Positions 26,099-34,671 of a stretch of 64,000 bases of DNA are shown here, one piece after another. The translations under genes and the position numbers were made by a program. How positions within the stretch are numbered: the first letter of the stretch is position 1; each line of letters begins with the position of its first letter. Source of the DNA: Alistipes sp. (GTDB lineage: Bacteria; Bacillota; Clostridia; Oscillospirales; Ruminococcaceae). The stretch is taken from the NCBI GenBank assembly GCA_023667265.1, contig JAMPAJ010000001.1, positions 879,864 to 943,863 on the forward strand, in the 5' to 3' direction. The notes beneath the pieces were generated by a model. The model was not told the origin of the DNA. It did no database searches and was given only the letters and a program-made list of their open reading frames with translations.

Positions 26099-27130
26099 TT
26101 ATAGTTTAAAGGCTTTGAAACTGCTCTGCTCAACACCGCCAATAAAGCTTTTGAAATTAGCACTTTCAGTTTCAAGTCTTGCGCCAAATTTGTAGAAAAG
26201 GTCTTTAGTGCTATCAAGTATTGCCTGATTTGATTTTAATGCTTCTTCTGCATTTTTAGCACGTTCACGACATTTTTTTATATAATCCTCATCTCTGAAT
26301 ATCTTCCATCTTCTAAGCTCATTTGCTTCCCCTGAATTAGCCAATCGCTTTTCTTTGGCAAGGTCAGCATTGCCTGCTTCAATGTCACTTTTAAGAATAA
26401 CGCATCTGTTAAAGTATTCGTGATAAGAGCCAATAAAGAACGGTATGTGAATGTTTACGGGCTTAAATCGCCCTTTGTAATTATCATCACTGATCGTATC
26501 TCCTAAAGATACAGCACAGATATACGAATAAGTACCCTCTGAAAATGCAGGACTGAAAAGCTCCTTAATTGTTGATGTTATTTCCTCGCTACTCACATAC
26601 TGCTTACACAGATCAGCTTTTGTTACTACAAAGACGATAGGCGGAAGATTTCCATCGTGAGTATCAGCAAAATCCTGAATTAAGGGGGTAACTGTCATTG
26701 CACAATCATAATAAACATTTTCTTTCCGTTCTTCTCTATCTTCATCACAAAATGACTTGCCATCAATAAAGACATAAAGAGCAGACGACTCAGCGATAGA
26801 GTCCTTGACTTGTGCGTAAGAGTTTTCCCTTGTTCTCAGCAAACCTCCTGCGTAATCGAGCATTTCAAAAGTAATAATCTTCTTGGTTTCATAGCTAAGT
26901 CTGAACTCGTATGATCTTGTTGTTGTTTCGTTTGTTGCTGTCGGGAAACGTTCTTGCCCTATTGGCGATCGGAGAGTAAGTATATCTCTTTCTAACTTGG
27001 TTCTTGTTGTATCGTCAGTTATCAAAGTGAAGCCATCAAACCCAGCAGACATTTTCATATACATTGCTGCAATATAGCAAGTTTTTCCTGCCGATGTCAT
27101 TCCTATCATTGTATATTTTGTATCAGTCAT
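26099..27130 (-). CDS. TRAFAC-type GTPase, first gene of a five-gene operon
   Basis: 343 aa. The P-loop G1 motif is GMTSAGKT (residues 10-17), G3 is DYAGG (92-96), and G4 is TKAD (170-173), a T in place of the usual N. The helical C-terminal third (residues about 230-343) is charged and probably contacts partners. The layout resembles the 'double-GTPase/GTPase-associated' families that Aravind and colleagues listed in predicted bacterial conflict systems. The start at 27130 follows AAAGGAT; a longer in-frame start exists at 27172 without a good site. It leads an operon with one membrane-anchored and three helical/coiled-coil proteins. Confidence 0.82.
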   Translation of the reverse strand: MTDTKYTMIGMTSAGKTCYIAAMYMKMSAGFDGFTLITDDTTRTKLERDILTLRSPIGQERFPTATNETTTRSYEFRLSYETKKIITFEMLDYAGGLLRTRENSYAQVKDSIAESSALYVFIDGKSFCDEDREERKENVYYDCAMTVTPLIQDFADTHDGNLPPIVFVVTKADLCKQYVSSEEITSTIKELFSPAFSEGTYSYICAVSLGDTISDDNYKGRFKPVNIHIPFFIGSYHEYFNRCVILKSDIEAGNADLAKEKRLANSGEANELRRWKIFRDEDYIKKCRERAKNAEEALKSNQAILDSTKDLFYKFGARLETESANFKSFIGGVEQSSFKAFKL

Positions 27131-27446
27131 TATGAAATCCTTTCTAATTCGAATAAAACATATATAATGCATAGCACTATATGTATTTTCTCATTATCCT
27201 GATTCCGCAAAGTTAGTCATATTTCAATAGGCATCAAACAATGTAGCATTGCCCTTATTTAATCATAAAGCCGCCTTAAATTCTTTCACCCATCTGGTGA
27301 AGAAAAAACAGTATTGAAAATATGCTGCAAATAACGCAACTGCACGATCTATTAGGATTTACAACGTTTTGAATTTTGCATAATCAGGATTAACTTAAAA
27401 AATAATGTGGGGAGATATCTCACCGCAAAATCAAACACATCAATTC

Positions 27447-27469
27447 AAAGGTACAACATATGTACCTTT
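27447..27469 (-). terminator. Palindrome downstream of the 51-aa gene
   Basis: AAAGGTAC-7-GTACCTTT, a perfect 8-bp palindrome just after the stop of the small minus-strand gene at 27474. It could be its terminator. The rest of the 27131-27473 gap is AT-rich upstream sequence of the GTPase operon, with no other clear signal. Confidence 0.5.
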
Positions 27470-27473
27470 GGGA

Positions 27474-27629
27474 TTATTTCTTGTCTTTGTTGGCTTTGTT
27501 TCTGCGATTGCTGAGGTCGTTCAACATCTCGATCTTTCTGCGTTCTTCTTCTTTTCGTCTCGCGATGTCCTGTTTTCCTTTCTCGTCACCTCTTTTAGCA
27601 GCGTCCTTTAAGTCTTTGAAAAATCCCAT
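27474..27629 (-). CDS. Small basic hydrophilic protein (51 aa)
   Basis: MGFFKDLKDAAKRGD..., strongly charged (RRKEEERRKIEML), predicted helical. The start at 27629 follows AGAAGGAGAAAG; a longer frame up to 27677 overlaps the upstream gene. It follows the 632-aa surface protein gene by 31 bp on the same strand. No family recognised. Confidence 0.6.
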   Translation of the reverse strand: MGFFKDLKDAAKRGDEKGKQDIARRKEEERRKIEMLNDLSNRRNKANKDKK

Positions 27630-27660
27630 AACTTTCTCCTTCTCTATCTCGCCAATCACA

Positions 27661-29559
27661 TTAATTTTTATATTCACTATACCTATTCATGATGTCATTT
27701 GCTTCATCTTCTGATAATTCATATATATCATTCTCAGCGTTATAATATAAAGTTTTGTAGCCGTCGTATAAAATGCCTTCAATAAATTCCAAGGAATCTC
27801 CGCCTGAATATTTATAGAACTTATACTCAGAATTTCCGCCGTAATTCGACTCCTTGATACAGTTATTTTCGCAAAGAGAATATCCTATATTTTCATGTGA
27901 TGTACTGCAAAGCTGTACAGCCTCATATTGCGATATTGTATATACCTCTACCAAGTTTATAAATGGATCGGTAGGCTGACCGTCAGCTATGTAGATTCGT
28001 GTTGTGTAGATGAAAAGCTCAGGTATATTATCATAGTTCAGATCACGTAAAGAATATTCAATGTTTGTAAGTTCCTGAGCTCCATAATATGCTGACAAGC
28101 TGTTATTATAATAATCATCGGAACTCCAGCCTTGATTTCGTCCATAAGAAATCGTTTCGAGTATTTCGACGTATTGAGGATAGCTGTAGATGTCGTCGCT
28201 CATATCATCATTAACCAAATCCGAAATGGGCGTTGAAGTAAATATCAAGCGAGTATATTTCTCGTTTATTTCTTCTACCTGTTCAGAAGTTATTTCAACC
28301 GTTTTATCGCCGACAGTATGGAAAATAGTACATTCGCCCAATTCACCATAGTTCCATTCAATATATTCTATTAAATCGAGTGAATCACCGCCTATATATT
28401 TCTCATAGGAATTCACCATACTGGAAGCACCGCCTGATGAAGCACGAAAAATGATTCCGTTTTCACATAGAGCTAAACCTCTGGACCAATTGCCTGTTCC
28501 ATCAACAAGTATCACAGCGTTATTGTCGTATATCGTATAAATTTGATCTATCCATTCATTGCTTCCGTCAGACGTAAGGAAAAGCTCTGGGATTCCGTCA
28601 TCGTTTATATCGCACAGAAAATAGCTGTCACTGACGGGTGCATTTCTTGCAGTATCAATGTAAACGGGGTAGTTGTTTATTTCTTCAGGAGAGCAAATTG
28701 TCACTTTTTTATTGCTGACGATCGGAGATTCAATATCAGATGTTTTTTCTTCCACATTGTCCGAATCAACTGTCTTTTCTTCTTCTTTTTCAACTGATTT
28801 TTCTGTTGCCTTTTCAGTTATTATTTCATCAAATTCTTCATTATCGTCATAGACAATTTCGCTGTTTGAAGCGGCATTTCTGTACATTTCGATTTCAGCA
28901 TTTTTCTGTTTGATCACGAAGAAAAGACATATAGCAGCAGTCACGGTAACGGCAGCGGCTGATACGATACAACAGGTCGTTACAATAGTTTTGTTTGAAT
29001 TCTTGTGGGACTCTTTTGCAGAAGGCTCATATTCGGGATAAAAGCCGCTTTTAATTATGTTTTTCTCGTGAATATCATTATTCTGAATATTGTCTGAATT
29101 GTTGCTCTGACCGATTATTTCTTCGGATATATCGTCAAAGCATTCGCCTGCTGATTTACTTGATTTATCCCTTTGGGATGATATAAATTCAGAAGTTTTT
29201 CTCCCGAATCCTGAAACTGCGTTTCCGACTCCCGAAGCTCCTGATAGGAGCTTTTCCTTTGCGGCAGCAGCCTTATCGGCAGCTTCATCCGATTTAGCGT
29301 AATCAACAACATTTTTAGCTGATTTCGCAGCTATTGCGCCGACCAATCCTGCTGCGCCCTGCGCTTTAGATTTCAGTTTACTGAAAGTCTGAGCATTATT
29401 TTCCGATTTTACAGGATTTTCCGAAACATTCAGCTTCTCGTCATCTGAATTATCTGCAACAAATCTGGGATCTGTCTTTGATATAACAGAGGGCTTTGCA
29501 GAACTGAATTTGCGTTCGCATTTTACTTCATAGAATCGTTCATAATCAACAAAAAACAT
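27661..29559 (-). CDS. Membrane-anchored protein with Ca-loop-like outside repeats
   Basis: 632 aa. Residues 1-215 are cytoplasmic and Ala/Ser/Lys-rich (segments KAQGAAGLVGAIAAKSAK and KEKLLSGASGVGNAVSGFG resemble amphipathic repeats). One span lies at about 220-242 (ACAA-type CIVSAAAVTVTAAICLFF), followed by a Glu-rich stalk (about 260-310). Two extracellular domains of about 150 residues each begin with Asp-rich loops: FLCDINDDGIPELFL and LRDLNYDNIPELFIY, like Ca-binding FG-GAP/dockerin-type motifs. The start at 29559 follows AGGAAGTGAT; GTG 29568 is the alternative. Function unknown; a surface binding or sensing role is inferred. Confidence 0.75.
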   Translation of the reverse strand: MFFVDYERFYEVKCERKFSSAKPSVISKTDPRFVADNSDDEKLNVSENPVKSENNAQTFSKLKSKAQGAAGLVGAIAAKSAKNVVDYAKSDEAADKAAAAKEKLLSGASGVGNAVSGFGRKTSEFISSQRDKSSKSAGECFDDISEEIIGQSNNSDNIQNNDIHEKNIIKSGFYPEYEPSAKESHKNSNKTIVTTCCIVSAAAVTVTAAICLFFVIKQKNAEIEMYRNAASNSEIVYDDNEEFDEIITEKATEKSVEKEEEKTVDSDNVEEKTSDIESPIVSNKKVTICSPEEINNYPVYIDTARNAPVSDSYFLCDINDDGIPELFLTSDGSNEWIDQIYTIYDNNAVILVDGTGNWSRGLALCENGIIFRASSGGASSMVNSYEKYIGGDSLDLIEYIEWNYGELGECTIFHTVGDKTVEITSEQVEEINEKYTRLIFTSTPISDLVNDDMSDDIYSYPQYVEILETISYGRNQGWSSDDYYNNSLSAYYGAQELTNIEYSLRDLNYDNIPELFIYTTRIYIADGQPTDPFINLVEVYTISQYEAVQLCSTSHENIGYSLCENNCIKESNYGGNSEYKFYKYSGGDSLEFIEGILYDGYKTLYYNAENDIYELSEDEANDIMNRYSEYKN

Positions 29560-29591
29560 TAATATCACTTCCTGAAAAAACGATGAAAATA

Positions 29592-30050
29592 TTACTCATC
29601 TTTTGCACCGTTTTGATTGGGAATTTTCGATTTTACCATATTTTTCAATCCGCCGATTTTCGCAGCCGTTTCTTCCGATGTGATAAAATTCTTAGCGCCC
29701 TGAGCAGCTCCCATAACGGCAGTTCCCGCTTTTTTCAGACTGTCGCCCATTGTCTTCTGCTCGCTGCTGTACGTAGGACCGGTGTACTCGTCAGTACCGT
29801 CCTCACGGAAGAAAATAAGCACGTCGGTCTGATAATGCTTGTAAATACCGCAGATACCGCAGGTGAGCATGATTTTCATACAGCCGATGAATTTCTTAGT
29901 GTTGATCGGATGTATCCCGACCAATTTCCAGCCATCTGCCAACTGCTCGTTGACGATCTGCTCATATTCGATTCCTATGAGGTTAGGATCTTTAAAATTC
30001 TTGCTCTTTTGCTTGATGGTTCTCGTGACTGAAATTGTTTTATATTGCAT
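29592..30050 (-). CDS. DUF4177-like protein
   Basis: 152 aa. MQYKTISVTR at the start and VNEQLADGWKLVGIHP match the DUF4177-like fold, a small alpha/beta domain. A Cys/Ile/Lys-rich middle and a C-terminal Ala/Gly/Lys stretch (SLKKAGTAVMGAAQGAKNFI) follow. That tail resembles the N-terminal region of the next gene's product, so the two proteins may share an interaction or membrane-lining segment. AGGAGG precedes ATG 30050. Confidence 0.65.
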   Translation of the reverse strand: MQYKTISVTRTIKQKSKNFKDPNLIGIEYEQIVNEQLADGWKLVGIHPINTKKFIGCMKIMLTCGICGIYKHYQTDVLIFFREDGTDEYTGPTYSSEQKTMGDSLKKAGTAVMGAAQGAKNFITSEETAAKIGGLKNMVKSKIPNQNGAKDE

Positions 30051-30069
30051 AATAAAACCTCCTGAAATT

Positions 30070-30549
30070 TTATGGTTCGTCAATTCCGCCGTTTGGATAT
30101 CGGCATCTTAAAATCCTTTTTATTCCTTTAAATAATCCCTTTATTACGCCGTATTTCATGATTGAAAGCTTCATATATTCGGAACAGCAGGGTTCAAAAA
30201 GACAAGCTGAACGAATTGATTCAGGCGCATATTTCTGATATAAAATTATTAATGTTATCAACAGCTTTTTGGCGTTCAGCGCTATCCAGATCAGAGCGGT
30301 GCAGATGCACAATAAGGCAAAAAATCTTTTGCTGAATGAGCAAAAATGAAAAATAAAAAGCAGAATCACAAGGGGTATTAATATTGATATAATAAGCGTG
30401 GCTGCATCTTTAAATATATTTATTTTAGGTCGAATAACTATTCTTTTTGAAATTTGTGAAGCAGATTGTTCGAGAATGATTTTTTCCATTTGCTGTACAT
30501 CAATATCTGATTCTATAATATTTTCATCAACTTTAAAATTACGGCTCAT
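30070..30549 (-). CDS. YidD-family protein with N-terminal membrane extension
   Basis: 159 aa. The C-terminal 65 residues are a YidD domain (LIILYQKYAPESIRSACLFEPCCSEYMKLSIMKYG, with the Cys pair and the RCRYPNGGIDEP end), the family that aids YidC-dependent membrane protein insertion. Ordinary YidD has about 70-90 residues; here 90 extra N-terminal residues add two hydrophobic segments (about 48-68 and 72-95). The ATG overlaps the stop of a 47-aa Cys-rich gene (ATGA). It lies among surface-protein genes on the element, hinting at a dedicated insertion helper. Confidence 0.85.
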   Translation of the reverse strand: MSRNFKVDENIIESDIDVQQMEKIILEQSASQISKRIVIRPKINIFKDAATLIISILIPLVILLFIFHFCSFSKRFFALLCICTALIWIALNAKKLLITLIILYQKYAPESIRSACLFEPCCSEYMKLSIMKYGVIKGLFKGIKRILRCRYPNGGIDEP

Positions 30550-30689
30550 TTTTTGGAAATATCCTTAATGATTGTTGATTTTATCTCATACGGATGCGTT
30601 TTCCTCCTGCTCCCAACACACGCAGGGCAAGGACTTTTCGTGCATTTTATAATTCCCAGATGATAGGGACAGGTTTTGCATTTTTTCAT
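30546..30689 (-). CDS. Small Cys-rich protein coupled to the YidD gene
   Basis: 47 aa (MKKCKTCPYHLG...). Cysteines form CxxC...C....CxxC (KCKTC, KCTKSPCPAC), suggesting one zinc-knuckle-like or disulfide site; YidD-like genes often carry such short Cys motifs nearby. Its stop overlaps the YidD start (ATGA). A -10-like TATAAT with extended TG lies upstream at 30746-30751 (minus), possibly the promoter of the whole YidD/surface cluster. Confidence 0.75.
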   Translation of the reverse strand: MKKCKTCPYHLGIIKCTKSPCPACVGSRRKTHPYEIKSTIIKDISKK

Positions 30690-30837
30690 AACAGCATCTC
30701 TTTTCGGAATTTTTGCAAATATATTTTTGTCAAAAGCTTTCTTTTATTATAACATTACATGAAAATGCACGCCGAAACATCGTAAAACAGCGGGATTTCT
30801 CAATTTCAACGACTGAAATAATGACAAGAATTGTGGA

Positions 30838-31944
30838 CTAAATAGAATATAATTTTTCAAGCTGACGGCGTTTGTTTTCCATAGAGGAATGGACGTAGCG
30901 GTCAAGAGTGATTTTTACCGACGAATGCCCGAGCAGTTCACTGACTGTTTTTACGTCGACTCCGCAGGCGATACATTCGGTTGCGAAAGTGTGGCGCAAA
31001 ATATGGAAATTTCGATATCGAATACCTGCTGATCCGAGAAAACTTTTATAGCGTTCACGATATGCTCTCGGTTCGAGATATCGCTTGCTTCCGGTAAGAA
31101 AATAACGGTCGCAGGAATAATTTTTCTTCATATCCGAAAGTTCATCAACCATAAAAGTAGGAATCGGAATTTCTCTTATCGAGCTTCTGCTTTTCGGAGT
31201 ATCGGTAACGACTATCGTTTTAGGCGAATTTTCGGCAGGATTTTTAATGCGGTACATGGTCTTATTCACGGATATCAACTGTAAATTCAGGTCGATATCC
31301 GACCACTTCAATGCGCAGATTTCGCCGATTCTCATACCTGTGTAGAGACAAAGCAGAATCCCCACATCCGAGGCGTTACCGAATCTGATATGCCTGCGGA
31401 GAACTTCTATTTCGTGCTTAGTAAAGGTTTCAATCGTTTTGGATTCAACCTTTGAAAGCGATATCTTTCTGACCTGATTTTTTATTCCGTAAACGTCAGA
31501 ACCATAAACCAGAACCGATTTCAAAAGAATAATAACAGCCTGAACGGTGTTTGCCGAAAGTGTTGATTTATCTTTTCCTCCGCTTTCGAGCAAATCGGAG
31601 ATATGCCGATTTACCATGAACGCAGTAAGATTTTCGGCTTTGATGTCATCGAAATACGGCTTGATATATCTGTCATAAAGCGTTATGTAATTGACGTATG
31701 TTGATTTTTTGACGGTATTCTTTTTACTCTCGATCCACTGCTCGAAAAGCTGACCGACAGTAACATGATTTTTCTTTGTGATACAGCCGTTTTTCGCCGC
31801 TTGAAGCTTCTGCGAACATTCCGAGTATGAACGTGCGTAGACCGATGAATATTTCGCCCAGCCGTTGTCTTTGATACCTGTTTTGTATCTGCCCTCCCAG
31901 CGTCCGTCCTTGCGTTTGAAAATGTTTTCTCCTCGTCTTGACAT
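30838..31944 (-). CDS. Tyrosine recombinase/integrase, intact
   Basis: 368 aa phage/conjugative-transposon-type integrase. The N-terminal arm-binding region (GENIFKRKDGRWEGRY, residues about 5-50) is followed by a core-binding domain (VTVGQLFEQWIES) and a catalytic domain with Arg in TGMRIGE, HILRHTF, GHSSVKIT and the nucleophile Tyr in DRYVHSS. All catalytic residues are present. It is only distantly similar to the frameshifted integrase at the left end and probably belonged to a second element. AGGAGGTATCACAA precedes ATG 31944. Confidence 0.93.
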   Translation of the reverse strand: MSRRGENIFKRKDGRWEGRYKTGIKDNGWAKYSSVYARSYSECSQKLQAAKNGCITKKNHVTVGQLFEQWIESKKNTVKKSTYVNYITLYDRYIKPYFDDIKAENLTAFMVNRHISDLLESGGKDKSTLSANTVQAVIILLKSVLVYGSDVYGIKNQVRKISLSKVESKTIETFTKHEIEVLRRHIRFGNASDVGILLCLYTGMRIGEICALKWSDIDLNLQLISVNKTMYRIKNPAENSPKTIVVTDTPKSRSSIREIPIPTFMVDELSDMKKNYSCDRYFLTGSKRYLEPRAYRERYKSFLGSAGIRYRNFHILRHTFATECIACGVDVKTVSELLGHSSVKITLDRYVHSSMENKRRQLEKLYSI

Positions 31945-32129
31945 TTGTGATACCTCCTTAACAGGAATAGTATAACATGACCATTGCTGTTACAACAAAT
32001 AGCAATGAAAAGGCAGTTATTTTATGCTTTTAAGGCAGATCACTGACAATCAGATGAATTTTTATTGTTGATTTTCACAAAATCGTGACAATATTTTTAG
32101 AATTATATACAAAAGCATCTGAAAAGGTA

Positions 32130-32163
32130 TTGACTTTTTATTCTGTTAATGTTATATTAACAG
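32130..32163 (+). promoter_or_regulatory. Promoter with palindromic operator upstream of the XRE gene
   Basis: TTGACT (32130-32135), 17-bp spacer, TATATT (32153-32158). A palindrome CTGTTAAT-GTTAT-ATTAACAG (32143-32163) covers the -10 region, ideal for autorepression. Another inverted repeat ATGCCACAAA...TTTGTGGCAT lies at about 32191-32234, close to a second TATAAT (32237-32242). Confidence 0.65.
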
Positions 32164-32261
32164 AATTCGATTTCCGCCTCTGATTATATTATGCCACAAA
32201 ATGAGCCAAAAGTCAACGGTACGATTTGTGGCATGATATAATGGTTCAGAGGTGAGTTTTT

Positions 32262-32501
32262 GTGAAATATGAACGAATAAGAGATTTACGAGAGGACAGC
32301 GATCTGACGCAGCAGCAAATTGCGGATATGCTCTTTATCAACAGGCGGACGTATTCGAGCTACGAGATCGGAGTCCGCAGTATTCCGACTGAAATTCTCA
32401 GCAGTATCGCCGATATTTTTCATACAAGTACTGACTATCTGATCGGGCGTACCGATGTGAAAAAGCCGTATCCGAAGAAATCGCAGATTGGAAAAAGCTG
32501 A
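32262..32501 (+). CDS. XRE-family transcriptional regulator
   Basis: 79 aa, essentially one Cro/CI helix-turn-helix domain: IRDLREDSDLTQQQIADMLFINRRTYSSYEIGVRSIPTEIL, then DYLIGR. A GTG start (32262) follows GAGGTGAG. It likely represses its own promoter and may control excision or transfer of the second element, as in other ICE control modules (inference). Confidence 0.88.
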   Translation: MKYERIRDLREDSDLTQQQIADMLFINRRTYSSYEIGVRSIPTEILSSIADIFHTSTDYLIGRTDVKKPYPKKSQIGKS

Positions 32502-32702
32502 AAATTCCCATTACAGCAAAGCAGAACATAAATAAGCACTCTAAGTAAATGTACCAAATGAAAGTATCAAACCGCTGTAGTTTATGAAAAATACCATAGA
32601 ATTTTGTCATAAATTCCGCTTTGATTCGTTGCAAAAAATGCAATTACTGCTTGACTTTTCGTTGCGATTATGTTACAATTGTACTTGAAGAGGTGATCCG
32701 TT

Positions 32703-34034
32703 ATGTATATGATGAGAAAAATTGATGCGTTTCTGAAAGAATGGCGAGAAGCTCCTGAGCGTAAACCTCTTATAGTAAAAGGTCCGAGACAGGTTGGAAA
32801 AACCGAATCTATCAGAAAATTTGCTTCTGCAAACTATGAAAGTATAATTGAAATAAATTTTGTTGAAGAACCCAAATACGAGATGATTGTTTCTGACGGA
32901 TACAAAACGGCAGATATTATCAAGAATATTTCACTGCTTGACCCTTCAAAAAAGTTTATTGACGGAAAAACTCTTATTTTCTTTGATGAGATACAGAAAT
33001 TCCCCGATATTGCAACCTCTCTGAAGTTTTTTAAACAGGACGGACGTTTTGACATAATATGCAGCGGTTCGATGCTTGGTATCAATTACAGAAAAATTGA
33101 AAGCAACAGCGTTGGATACAAAACAGACTACACCATGCGTTCTATGGATTTTGAGGAGTTTTTGTGGGCGAAAGGCTATGATAATTCGTTTACGGACAAT
33201 CTGCTTGAACATATGAAGGAAATGAAAGCGTTCAATGAACTTGAATTGAATGTAGGTCATTCCCTTTTCCTTGATTACTGCGTTCTTGGCGGTATGCCTG
33301 CGGTTGTACGTGAGTATATCATAAAGAATACCTTTGAAGGCTCTCTTGATACTCAGCGTCAGCTTATTGAGGATTATAAAGAGGATATTAGAAAATATGC
33401 TGTTGGTCTGGATCAGACAAGAATCATGAACGTATTTAATCATATCGCACCACAGCTTGCTAAGGAGAATAAGAAGTTCCAGATATCTAAGGTAGCGTCA
33501 GGAGCAAGATTTAAGGATTATCGTGGATGCATTGAATGGTTGATTGATGCAGGTATTGTTAACGTCTGTTATTGTCTGAATTTTCCTGAGCTGCCATTGA
33601 AGGGAAACTATGTTGATGATAAATATAAATTGTATTTTACGGATTCCGGACTGCTTGTTTCGATGCTTGATGAAGAATCTCAGGACGATCTGAGAGCTAA
33701 TAAAAATCTTGGTGTGTATAAAGGTGCACTGTATGAAAATATAGTGGGCGAGGCTCTTGTAAAGAGCGGTTATGATCTGTACTATTATAAACGTGAGGAT
33801 TCAATTCTGGAGGAGGATTTTTTTGTCAGAACTGCTGAAAATCTGATTCCGGTTGAAGTCAAGGCTACAAACGGCAGATCAAAGTCCCTGCGCACTCTGA
33901 TTAATTCCGATCGTTATCCTGATATAAAATACGGGATAAAATTTACCGGCGGAAATATTGGATACAGTGATGATATTTATACATTTCCTTATTTCTGTGC
34001 TTTTCTGCTGAAAAAATATTTGAATAAAAAATAA
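32703..34034 (+). CDS. AAA ATPase with DUF4143 domain
   Basis: 443 aa. N-terminal AAA_14 domain: Walker A VKGPRQVGKT (about residues 26-35), Walker B LIFFDEIQ (about 93-100), sensor segment ICSGSM. Residues about 190-320 are helical, and the C-terminal DUF4143-type nuclease-like part reads ENIVGEALVKSGYDLYYYKR with EVKATNGRS (PD-(D/E)xK-like pattern). Such ATPases are widespread in gut Firmicutes and often sit beside mobile elements; the biological target is unknown. Ribosome binding site GAGGTG. It is the last gene before attR. Confidence 0.88.
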   Translation: MYMMRKIDAFLKEWREAPERKPLIVKGPRQVGKTESIRKFASANYESIIEINFVEEPKYEMIVSDGYKTADIIKNISLLDPSKKFIDGKTLIFFDEIQKFPDIATSLKFFKQDGRFDIICSGSMLGINYRKIESNSVGYKTDYTMRSMDFEEFLWAKGYDNSFTDNLLEHMKEMKAFNELELNVGHSLFLDYCVLGGMPAVVREYIIKNTFEGSLDTQRQLIEDYKEDIRKYAVGLDQTRIMNVFNHIAPQLAKENKKFQISKVASGARFKDYRGCIEWLIDAGIVNVCYCLNFPELPLKGNYVDDKYKLYFTDSGLLVSMLDEESQDDLRANKNLGVYKGALYENIVGEALVKSGYDLYYYKREDSILEEDFFVRTAENLIPVEVKATNGRSKSLRTLINSDRYPDIKYGIKFTGGNIGYSDDIYTFPYFCAFLLKKYLNKK

Positions 34035-34210
34035 TAATTTATACTTTGGAAAAGGCAGGCTGAATCAAAAAAATTTTCTAATATCTTTCTAATAATAACT
34101 AAAATCAAACGAAATGCTACAATTCTTATGAAGTGGGAATATTCCTCGTAATATAGAGGAAAAACAGTGTGTTTACAATCAATCGGATATGTCTGAGATC
34201 ATATCTGAAA

Positions 34211-34342
34211 CGGATTGTGGTCCCGAAGATCGTGGGTTCGAATCCCATCTCCCACCCCAGAGCGGCGAGTCGCCGCGGACGGTTCACGTGACCGCTCGCA
34301 TGACTCGCTTATTTTATTGCAAATTCATGTTCATTCCGCGAA
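34211..34342 (+). repeat. attR-side direct repeat with tRNA-His 3' fragment
   Basis: Exact copy of 10394-10525. The first 49 bp are the anticodon-to-CCA part of tRNA-His without a 5' half, so this is not a functional tRNA. Flanking sequence upstream is element DNA (gap 34035-34210, nothing recognisable). Downstream similarity to the left flank continues, with mismatches, to about 34437. Confidence 0.9.
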
Positions 34343-34435
34343 CCAAATAAATCTTAGGCATAGATACAGAATAGAAATACAGGCATTTCCAAGCGATTGG
34401 AAGTGCTTTTTTCATTGTTTTCCAAGATTTTTTCT

Positions 34436-34509
34436 AAGGCAACACCGCACAAAGCACGTCTGACGACTTTGCAAGCATCTGACGCACGATCTTTGTGTGG
34501 TATTGCCTT
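34436..34509. repeat. MITE-like inverted-repeat element (74 bp)
   Basis: Arms AAGGCAACACCGCACAAAG (34436-34454) and CTTTGTGTGGTATTGCCTT (34491-34509) pair with two mismatches around a 36-bp centre. No coding. It lies directly beyond the right repeat of the island. Confidence 0.7.
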
Positions 34510-34622
34510 GAGATAAGCGCCGGGATGGTGAACTTGAGTATCTGAGAAGTCGTCTGCTGCATTTTCTTTCCGGCTAATCGCATACATCCGGAAATATATA
34601 ATGGAATGCTTCGATTATGTAG

Positions 34623-34666
34623 GGACACGGCGTGCCGTGTCCGTCGAGTCTTACAAGCGTAGACTC
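34623..34666 (-). terminator. Two hairpins downstream of spoVAE
   Basis: Perfect palindrome GGACACGGCGTGCCGTGTCC (34623-34642) and GAGTCT-9-AGACTC (34646-34666), right after the minus-strand spoVAE stop. The first resembles a dispersed palindromic unit, the second a terminator without a long T-tract. Confidence 0.6.
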
Positions 34667-34671
34667 TCCGT

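Larger units (their letters stand above)
10394..34342. mobile_element. Integrated mobilizable element in tRNA-His (about 23.8 kb)
   Basis: Bounded by the 132-bp direct repeats. The interior is clearly AT-richer than the flanks. It holds integrase and excisionase next to the tRNA end, a HerA/FtsK-like ATPase, a relaxosome ribbon-helix-helix protein and short relaxase, an XRE regulator, a second integrase, and cargo genes without housekeeping roles. No type IV secretion channel genes are recognisable, so it looks mobilizable rather than self-transmissible. Frameshifts in the proximal integrase and macro-domain gene, plus an IS256 relic, suggest decay. Two unrelated integrases suggest a composite of two elements. 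Confidence 0.85.

Noticed and set aside
34211..34259. Second tRNA-His gene
   Set aside because: Only the anticodon-to-CCA part is present; there is no 5' acceptor or D arm. It is an att remnant.
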